NCBI GenBank assembly: GCA_011048475.1
Contig: DSDZ01000291.1
Coordinates: 1-12,247 of the forward strand
DNA from: Bacteroides sp.
GTDB lineage: Bacteria; Bacteroidota; Bacteroidia; Bacteroidales; GCA-2748055
Length of the DNA stretch: 12,247 nt
Reading direction: 5' to 3'
Positions 1-5,070 of this stretch are shown piece by piece. Under the pieces are notes generated by a model, which ran no database searches, was not told where the DNA came from, and saw only the letters and a program-made list of their open reading frames with translations. Position 1 is the stretch's first letter, and each line of letters starts with the position of its first letter. Both the position numbers and the translations under genes were made by a program.

Positions 1-638
1 CACTCATAGAAGCTGATACCGTGATCCTTGCCACAGGGGCCACCGCAAAATACCTCGGACTCGAATCGGAGGAAAGATTCAAAGGTTCGGGTGTTTCTGC
101 CTGTGCCACATGTGACGGTTTTTTCTACCGCGATAAGGTGGTAGCCGTCGTGGGCGGTGGCGACACTGCCGCCGAAGAGGCCACATACCTGGCAGGTCTC
201 GCAAGCAAGGTGTACATGATCGTCCGCAGGGATGAGCTGCGGGCCTCCAAGGCCATGCAGAAAAGGGTTTTCAACACGAAGAACATCGAGATCCTCTGGA
301 AACACCAGGTGAAGGAATTGCTGGGGGACCAGGTGGTGACGGGGGTGGATCTTTTCAAAAACAAAGGCGAGCCCGGAGAGGAGATCGTCCGGCTGGACAT
401 TGACGGGCTTTTCCTCGCCATCGGACATACGCCCAATTCAGAGGTGTTCAGCGAATACCTGGAAACGGACGAGACCGGGTACGTGATTACCGTGCCGGGA
501 ACCACGAAGACCGTAATCCCGGGTGTTTTCGCCTGCGGAGACCTGCAGGATAAGGTTTACAGGCAGGCGGTCACTGCCGCCGGGACCGGTTGCATGGCTG
601 CCATTGATGCCGAAAGGTACCTGGGTGAACTGGACTAG
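1..638 (+). CDS. trxB: Thioredoxin reductase, 3' part (5' end outside the window)
   Basis: NADPH-dependent flavoenzyme that reduces thioredoxin in the cytoplasm. The frame is open from base 3 with no start, so the N-terminal FAD-binding part lies upstream. What is visible is ILATGAT near the start (end of the first FAD half-domain), the redox-active CATC disulfide at bases 102-113 within SACATCDGFF, the NADPH-binding GGGDTAAEEA motif, an RRDELRAS segment in the NADPH phosphate-binding position, and the C-terminal FAD motif ACGDLQDKVYRQAVTAAGTG followed by a typical short tail ending in ERYLGELD. Everything present matches the low-molecular-weight TrxR family (about 310 residues), so roughly one third is missing. 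The GTG at 21 is internal and not a start. It is separated from the next gene by 43 bp in which I see no clear terminator. Confidence 0.95.
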   Translation, partial: LIEADTVILATGATAKYLGLESEERFKGSGVSACATCDGFFYRDKVVAVVGGGDTAAEEATYLAGLASKVYMIVRRDELRASKAMQKRVFNTKNIEILWKHQVKELLGDQVVTGVDLFKNKGEPGEEIVRLDIDGLFLAIGHTPNSEVFSEYLETDETGYVITVPGTTKTVIPGVFACGDLQDKVYRQAVTAAGTGCMAAIDAERYLGELD

Positions 639-681
639 CCGGTCCTCAACAGGAAGGGATTTTTAGTACCTTGTCCCCGCG

Positions 682-1737
682 ATGATACGGACTTTCATCC
701 GGATATTCCTGTTTGCGTCCTGGACCCTGTCAGCCGGGCAGACTCCCGCAACGGATCCCCACTGGCAGCTGGTGCTCGATGAACCCTTTGACACCCTTGA
801 TCCGGCTGTCTGGAAAGTGGCCCATCATTTCGATCATTACGGGGAGCCGCAGGTTTACACCGACAGGGTGGAGAACATCCGCACGTCTGACGGCGCACTC
901 GTGATCACCGCCAGGGATGAGCGGTACAGGTACAAAGAAAGATCGGCAGGGAAAGAGGTGAAGCGGACCTACGACTATACCTCCGGCTGGATTGAAACCA
1001 CGGAAGATCATTATATCCGGTACGGCTACCTGGAATCGCGCATCAAACTGCCCCACGGCACAGGGTTCTGGCCTGCCTTCTGGACATTTGTGGGGGATGA
1101 CCCGGCCAGGCACAATTCGGCTGAGATCGACATTTTTGAGATGCTTGGCAATTATCCCTCCACGGTGATGGGCACCAACCTGCACATCGGTTACTGCGAC
1201 TGCGGGGAAAATGACTGCGACTGCGAGTACCTCGAAGACATGATGTGTCCGGAAACCGATCCGGATATTCTTTGCCACCAGATGGATGTGGAGATCCCTG
1301 ATTACGAAAACACCTACCATACCTATGCGGTGGAATGGAGCCCCTCAAAGATCATCTGGTACGTGAACGGGAAGATGGTCAGGAATTCGGCCAATCCTGG
1401 GATCATTGATCCGGTGCGGATCATTTTGAACCTGGCCATCTCGCCCTGGAAGCTTCCCGACAGGACCACCCCGTTCCCTTCATCCATGCATGTGGATTAC
1501 GTGAGGCTATACCGGCTCAGGTTCGACACCGGGGACATCGATACCTGCCATTATGATTTCTCCTTCATCCCGGACCGGGTGATAAAAACCATTTCCGTCG
1601 GGGGTGACAGCTGTGTGAATGTGGTCCCGCCCTTCACGGATGTGACCCTTCGTGCCACGGAGGGGATCGAGATCAGGGGGGATTTCCAGGTTCCCACGGG
1701 AGCACAGCTTTACCTGGATGTAAACAGGGAAGAGTGA
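682..1737 (+). CDS. Secreted family 16 glycoside hydrolase (beta-glucanase/laminarinase-like)
   Basis: 351-residue enzyme predicted to hydrolyse beta-1,3 or beta-1,3-1,4 linked polysaccharide outside the cytoplasm. Residues 1-20 form a signal peptide (basic start, hydrophobic core, cleavage near SAGQ). The GH16 fold runs from about 27 to 280. The signature EIDIFE at 148-153 gives the nucleophile E148, helper D150 and acid/base E153, in the spacing typical of laminarinase-type members. Substrate-cleft aromatics include FWPAFW at 129-134 and IWYVNGK at 225-231. Residues 172-198 hold an unusual cysteine-rich insertion with CDCGENDCDC and two further cysteines. After the last GH16 strand (VDYVRLYR, 271-278) comes a 70-residue tail, discussed as its own feature. 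No SusC/SusD genes are in the window, so this is not visibly part of a polysaccharide utilisation locus. The exact substrate cannot be read from the sequence. Confidence 0.92.
   Translation: MIRTFIRIFLFASWTLSAGQTPATDPHWQLVLDEPFDTLDPAVWKVAHHFDHYGEPQVYTDRVENIRTSDGALVITARDERYRYKERSAGKEVKRTYDYTSGWIETTEDHYIRYGYLESRIKLPHGTGFWPAFWTFVGDDPARHNSAEIDIFEMLGNYPSTVMGTNLHIGYCDCGENDCDCEYLEDMMCPETDPDILCHQMDVEIPDYENTYHTYAVEWSPSKIIWYVNGKMVRNSANPGIIDPVRIILNLAISPWKLPDRTTPFPSSMHVDYVRLYRLRFDTGDIDTCHYDFSFIPDRVIKTISVGGDSCVNVVPPFTDVTLRATEGIEIRGDFQVPTGAQLYLDVNREE
1570..1728 (+). other. C-terminal beta-rich tail domain of the GH16 enzyme
   Basis: Residues about 297-345 of the GH16 protein form a separate unit: IKTISVGGDSCVNV, then FTDVTLRATEGIEIRGDF, then a VPTGAQLYLDV ending. 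The pattern of a short strand, VTLRA, I-x-I-x-GDF and GA-x-L-x-L resembles the small C-terminal stacked-strand domain found at the end of many secreted Bacteroidota proteins (described by NCBI as a 3-coathanger stack). The assignment is by recalled consensus only. If correct, the domain probably helps surface placement or stability rather than catalysis. Confidence 0.5.
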
Positions 1738-1759
1738 CCTGCTCCGGCGTATGAGCAGG
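1738..1759 (+). other. Intercistronic 7-bp GC-rich hairpin
   Basis: CCTGCTC at 1738-1744 is a perfect inverted repeat of GAGCAGG at 1753-1759, with an 8-base loop. The left arm starts directly after the GH16 stop codon. No T-run follows on the plus strand, so it does not look like a standard intrinsic terminator. It could stabilise the 3' end of the GH16 message or attenuate read-through into the next gene. Confidence 0.4.
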
Positions 1760-1784
1760 GATGAGGAATAAAATATTGACTGTT

Positions 1785-2438
1785 ATGAAAAAGATAAGAT
1801 TTGCAGATTTCACGGTGGTTTGTCTGCTGCTGTTTGTCCACGGGCCGGCGGCTGCCCAGCTGAAAGTGAAACCCGACGGGAATGTGGGGATCGGCACGAA
1901 CAATCCGGTCACACGCCTGCACGTGTACGGCGAAGGCCTGGTGGATTCCTATGCACCCCCCTGGGGAAGGGCGTTCTGGACGAGGGTGCACCACAACGAT
2001 GCGGGCTCCTACTTCCTCTGGAACAGTGGCCTGGGAAGGGATGTTTTTTTCGTGAACGGCAGGGGATGGCAGTGGTCCATGCAGGGAACCTATACAGGTG
2101 CAGACGGCAGCATGATGGAGGGGATGGCCCCCATCGAATCCCCCATGGAAGCGGTCAGGCAGCTGAAGGGGATTCGTTTCAGGTACCGGGGCGACAGTGG
2201 TGGAGGGGAGGGTGACGGCTACCGGCTGGGTTTTGTGGCCCGTGAAGTGGCGCTGGTGGTCCCTGAAGCGGTGAAGATCATGCAGGACAGTACCGGGGCC
2301 ATTGCCTACAATGCGCTGGTCCCCTTGCTGGTGGAGGCCGTCAAGGAACAGCAGGAGCAGATCGATGCCCTCCGGGCATTCATCTCATACCAGGAGGAAG
2401 AACTCATCCGGCTGAAAAGAAGGCGCTGGTCCAGGTAA
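1785..2438 (+). CDS. Small secreted protein with a peptidase S74-like (intramolecular chaperone) C-terminus
   Basis: 217 residues from the ATG at 1785, chosen because it gives a clean signal peptide (MKKIRFADF, hydrophobic core, cleavage near AAAQ at 22-25). An in-frame ATG at 1761 would only add eight residues. After the signal comes LKVKPDGNVGIGTNNPVTRLHV (residues 26-47), the motif that opens many Bacteroidota fibre-like proteins. Residues 106-200 resemble the S74 self-cleaving chaperone domain of phage tail fibres: API...MEAVRQLKGIRFRYR, then LGFVAREVALVVPEAV, then IAYNALVPLLVEAVKEQQEQID leading into a C-terminal coiled coil. At the place where S74 domains usually read SDxRLKxNI, this protein reads ADGSMMEGM, so the presumed catalytic Ser and Lys are Ala106 and Met111. 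Self-cleavage is therefore doubtful. The target and role are unknown, and there is no long fibre region between the two ends. Confidence 0.75.
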   Translation: MKKIRFADFTVVCLLLFVHGPAAAQLKVKPDGNVGIGTNNPVTRLHVYGEGLVDSYAPPWGRAFWTRVHHNDAGSYFLWNSGLGRDVFFVNGRGWQWSMQGTYTGADGSMMEGMAPIESPMEAVRQLKGIRFRYRGDSGGGEGDGYRLGFVAREVALVVPEAVKIMQDSTGAIAYNALVPLLVEAVKEQQEQIDALRAFISYQEEELIRLKRRRWSR

Positions 2439-2447
2439 CCTAACTTC

Positions 2448-3704
2448 CTAACTTCGCAGATTACTAATATCTGTGAAAGTTTCTTTATTGTATACGCCAG
2501 ATTCCAGCTTGGAACGGCATGCGGTGAAGGCCTCGATGGTCTCTCTGACATCATCCATGGTGTGTACGGCGGTGGGGATCAGCCGCAGGAGGATGTCCCC
2601 CTTGGGAACCACCGGGTAAATGACCATGGAACAGAAAATGCCGTAATTTTCTCGCAGGTCCAGGATCAGGTTGGTTGCCTCGACCAGTCCGCCGTGCATG
2701 TATACCGGGGTAACGGGCGATTGTGTTTTGCCGATGTCAAAACCCGCTTTCTTCAGCCCCGACTGCAATGCATTGACCACGTTCCAGAGGTTCTCCCTCA
2801 GTTCGGGCCTGGTCTGAAGCAGCTCAAGTCTTTTCAGTGCACCGATCACCATGGGCATGGGAAGGGACTTGGCATAGGTCTGGGACCGCATGTTGTACCG
2901 GAGGTAATCCACCACCTCCTTTTTGCTGGCCACAAAAGCACCGATCCCCGCCATCGCCTTGGCAAAGGTTGAAAAATAGAGATCGATCCTGTCCTGGACA
3001 CCGAAATGCTCGCCGGTCCCCATTCCGGTGGCACCCATGGTGCCGAACCCGTGCGCATCATCCACCAGCAGCCTGAAATCGAACCTGTCCTTCAGGGCAG
3101 CAATGGCTTTCAGGTTGCCCAGGTCACCCGCCATCCCGAAGACCCCCTCGGTGATCACGAGGACACCGCCTCCCTGTTCGGCAGCTTTTTTCACCGCCCT
3201 TCCCATCTGGACTTCCAGGTTTTCCATGTTGTTGTGAGGAAATACGAATCGTTTGGCCAGCGACATCCTCATTCCGTCAAGGATGCAGGCGTGGGATTCG
3301 GAATCGTATACGATCACATCGTTTCTGGAAGTGAGGGCATCAATAATGGAGGCCATTCCCTGGTATCCGTAATTCAAAAGGAACGCATCCTCCTTCATGA
3401 CGAAAGCGGCCAGCTTTTGCTCCAGTTCCTCATGCCTGCGCGTCTGGCCCGACATCATTCTTGCTCCCATTGGGTAGGCCATTCCGTAATCGGCTGCCGC
3501 GGCAGCATCCGCTTTTCTCACTTCGGGGTGGTTCCCCAGACCCAGGTAATTGTTCAGGCTCCAGGTAAGCACCTCCTTGCCCCGGAATTTCATATGTGCC
3601 GAGAGTTCTCCTTCAAGTTTGGGAAAGGTGAAATACCCGTGTCCGGCACTCTGGTATTGTCCGATCGGGCCCCTGTTCTTGGTAATTCTATCAAAAATGT
3701 CCAC
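2448..3704 (-). CDS. PLP-dependent alpha-oxoamine synthase (serine palmitoyltransferase / cysteate acyltransferase-like)
   Basis: 418-residue class II pyridoxal-phosphate enzyme that condenses an amino acid with an acyl thioester, releasing CO2. Family features are visible: NNYLGLGNHPEV (51-62) near the start, H138 in DSESHAC stacking on PLP, E186 in ITEGVFGM, D215 and H218 in VDDAHGFG, and the Schiff-base Lys249 in FSTFAKAMAGIG. The N-terminal IFDRITKNRGPIG and PKLEGEL segments match a Bacteroidota group annotated variously as serine palmitoyltransferase, glycine C-acetyltransferase or 8-amino-7-oxononanoate synthase. Serine (sphingolipid) or cysteate (sulfonolipid/capnine) use are the best candidates; BioF or Kbl is less likely because no bio or tdh genes are nearby. 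The start is GTG: an in-frame stop (TGA) lies seven codons upstream with no ATG between, and the GTG reproduces the conserved N-terminus. The final dozen residues may be a non-conserved tail. Confidence 0.88.
   Translation of the reverse strand: MDIFDRITKNRGPIGQYQSAGHGYFTFPKLEGELSAHMKFRGKEVLTWSLNNYLGLGNHPEVRKADAAAAADYGMAYPMGARMMSGQTRRHEELEQKLAAFVMKEDAFLLNYGYQGMASIIDALTSRNDVIVYDSESHACILDGMRMSLAKRFVFPHNNMENLEVQMGRAVKKAAEQGGGVLVITEGVFGMAGDLGNLKAIAALKDRFDFRLLVDDAHGFGTMGATGMGTGEHFGVQDRIDLYFSTFAKAMAGIGAFVASKKEVVDYLRYNMRSQTYAKSLPMPMVIGALKRLELLQTRPELRENLWNVVNALQSGLKKAGFDIGKTQSPVTPVYMHGGLVEATNLILDLRENYGIFCSMVIYPVVPKGDILLRLIPTAVHTMDDVRETIEAFTACRSKLESGVYNKETFTDISNLRS
2453..2489 (+). terminator. Candidate intrinsic terminator of the S74-like gene, inside the convergent gene's 3' end
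   Basis: TTCGCAGAT (2453-2461) pairs with ATCTGTGAA (2469-2477) through nine positions, one of them a G-T wobble, around a 7-base loop. The plus strand then continues with a T-rich stretch, GTTTCTTTATT (2479-2489). It begins 15 bp after the S74-like stop and sits in the last codons of the minus-strand oxoamine synthase. No T-run lies on the minus-strand side, so it would act mainly on plus-strand transcripts. Confidence 0.45.
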
Positions 3705-3735
3705 GGATTTGGTTTTTTTATGTCAATGACGGCTG

Positions 3736-3768
3736 CAAATTTAACTTTTTTTTTGATCGCTGCATAAA
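3736..3768 (-). promoter_or_regulatory. Candidate Bacteroidota promoter for the oxoamine synthase gene
   Basis: On the minus strand TAAATTTG (plus-strand 3743 to 3736) exactly matches the Bacteroidota -7 consensus TAnnTTTG. A TTTA at plus-strand 3768-3765, 21 bp upstream, is an imperfect -33 element. Transcription would start near 3730, leaving a short leader before the GTG at 3704. The surrounding 3705-3894 gap is AT-rich, unlike the coding DNA. Confidence 0.6.
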
Positions 3769-3855
3769 GATGACCCCCGATACGATGATTTGTCCCCGAA
3801 CCACATTAACCATGGGGTGTAAACACTTAACAAAGGGCAATAAAATGAAATGCTT

Positions 3856-3890
3856 TTTGTTTCATATATAAATCTTTAATTGTATTTTTG
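3856..3890 (+). promoter_or_regulatory. Candidate Bacteroidota promoter for the bamD-recN operon
   Basis: TATTTTTG at 3883-3890 exactly matches TAnnTTTG, and TTTG at 3856-3859 is a -33 element with a long 23-bp spacer. The -7 element ends four bases before the first bamD ATG (3895), so the transcript would start at or next to that codon. The -33 element lies in the loop of a 6-bp inverted repeat (ATGAAA 3845-3850, TTTCAT 3860-3865), a possible operator. A further short GTGT-AA-ACAC dyad is at 3817-3826. Confidence 0.65.
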
Positions 3891-3894
3891 CGCC

Positions 3895-4716
3895 ATGTTA
3901 AAAATCAGGGTTATGCGGTGGCCGGGAATTTTGGCTGTGCTGGCTGTCCTCATACTGGCCGGATGCGGGGAATATGAAAAATTGCTCAAGAGCAGGGATA
4001 TTCAGCTGAAATATGACAAAGGGCTCGAATATTACGAGGCGGGAGAGTATGTGCGCGCCGCCACCCTCTTCGACCAGGTGGCCAACATCTACAGGGGGAC
4101 CATCAGGGCGGATACGGTGAAGTATTACCAGGCGAAGAGTTATTACGGCCAGCGGGACTACATGATGGCGGGGCACTACTTCAGCGAGCTTTCCACCACC
4201 TATCCAAACAGCGCATTCCTGGAGGAAGCCGACTTCATGACGGCATACTGCTATTATAAGATGTCCCCCCGGCCCGAACTGGACCAGGAGTACACACACA
4301 AAGCCATCACGGCCATGCAGATGTTCATGGTCAGATACCCGGCCTCCGACAGGCTGGATGAATGCCGCCAGATCATCACCGAGATGAGCGATAAGCTGGT
4401 GGAGAAATCCTACATCAGCGCAAGGCTTTACTATGACCTGGGTTATTACAATTCGGCCATCCTCGCGCTGCGGAACAGCCTGATGCAGTATCCGGATACA
4501 AAATACAGGGAAGAATTGTTGTTCCTGATTCTTAAATCATCCTACCTGCTGGCCGACAACAGTGTCCCCGCAAAACAGAGGGAGCGCTTCCAGGCGGCGG
4601 TGGATGAATATTACAGTTTCATCGGAGAATTTCCCGACGGACCTTACACAAGGGAAGCCCGGAAGATCTTCGAATCGGCCAATGAATTCCTGGCAAATCA
4701 CGATAACGAATCATAA
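3895..4716 (+). CDS. bamD: Outer membrane protein assembly lipoprotein BamD
   Basis: 273-residue periplasmic lipoprotein of the BAM complex, which folds beta-barrel proteins into the outer membrane. A hydrophobic signal ends in the lipobox LAGC, so Cys24 is the lipidated residue; the following GEY is not an acidic surface-export signal, consistent with facing the periplasm. The rest is TPR-like helical repeats: about 37-68 (KYDKGLEYYEAGEYVRAATL), 75-104 (ADTVKYYQAKSYYGQRDYMM), 110-148, 174-202 (SARLYYDLGYYNSAILALRN) and 205-267. The length is normal for Bacteroidota BamD. The ATG at 3895 is used here; ATG 3913 would still leave a complete 17-residue lipoprotein signal, and the promoter position makes it a serious alternative. 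A TTG at 3880 lies upstream of the -7 box and is not the start. It is first in an operon, 3 bp before rpoZ. Confidence 0.93.
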   Translation: MLKIRVMRWPGILAVLAVLILAGCGEYEKLLKSRDIQLKYDKGLEYYEAGEYVRAATLFDQVANIYRGTIRADTVKYYQAKSYYGQRDYMMAGHYFSELSTTYPNSAFLEEADFMTAYCYYKMSPRPELDQEYTHKAITAMQMFMVRYPASDRLDECRQIITEMSDKLVEKSYISARLYYDLGYYNSAILALRNSLMQYPDTKYREELLFLILKSSYLLADNSVPAKQRERFQAAVDEYYSFIGEFPDGPYTREARKIFESANEFLANHDNES

Positions 4717-4719
4717 ATC

Positions 4720-5052
4720 ATGGATTACAAAAAAACGAAAGCACCGCTGACCACGGTCACGAGGGATCTGAATGAGCTGGATGAGGCGACCGGCAACATA
4801 TATCAGACGGTCGTGGTTGCCTCAAAAAGGGCCAACCAGATCAGTGTGGAAATGAAGCAGGAACTCAACAGGAAGCTGGAAGAGTTTGCTTCTTATACAG
4901 ATAATCTGGAGGAGGTCTTCGAGAATCCCGAGCAGATCGAGATCTCCAAGTTTTTTGAACGCTTGCCGAAACCTGCATTGATCTCCCTGCAGGAAATGAC
5001 CGAGGACCAGATCTACTTCCGGATCAACGAGGCACCGGAGATCGAACAATAG
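4720..5052 (+). CDS. rpoZ: DNA-directed RNA polymerase omega subunit (Bacteroidota type)
   Basis: 110-residue small subunit that helps assemble and stabilise RNA polymerase by wrapping the beta' C-terminus. The omega core is at about 25-56: GNIYQTVVVASKRANQISVEMKQEL corresponds to the N-x-Y-x-x-V-x-x-A-x-x-A-R-Q pattern of the family, followed by a long helix to residue 66. The N-terminal MDYKKTKAPLTTVTRDL and acidic C-terminal portion ending in EAPEIEQ are lineage-specific. It lies 3 bp after bamD and 18 bp before coaBC. Adjacency of rpoZ and coaBC is also known in Firmicutes, for example Bacillus subtilis, which supports the identification because the protein itself is divergent. Confidence 0.85.
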   Translation: MDYKKTKAPLTTVTRDLNELDEATGNIYQTVVVASKRANQISVEMKQELNRKLEEFASYTDNLEEVFENPEQIEISKFFERLPKPALISLQEMTEDQIYFRINEAPEIEQ

Positions 5053-5070
5053 AACCAATCTATCTTCCTG

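Noticed and set aside
667..673. TACCTTG before the GH16 gene as a -7 box
   Set aside because: One base short of the TAnnTTTG consensus and with no -33 partner; too weak to annotate.
2439..2454. Tandem CCTAACTT repeat as a mobile-element or attachment site
   Set aside because: Only 8 bp in two copies, no flanking integrase, transposase or longer repeat; kept only as a note on the convergent junction.
3006..3767. 253-codon open frame on the plus strand antisense to the oxoamine synthase
   Set aside because: It lies almost wholly opposite a well-supported enzyme, shows no family motifs, and runs into the divergent promoter region. Long antisense frames are expected in G+C-rich coding DNA.
5061..5068. 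TATCTTCC just before the coaBC start as a promoter
   Set aside because: Two mismatch-prone positions from the consensus, only two bases from the ATG, so transcription would begin inside the coding region; the gene sits in the middle of a tight operon.
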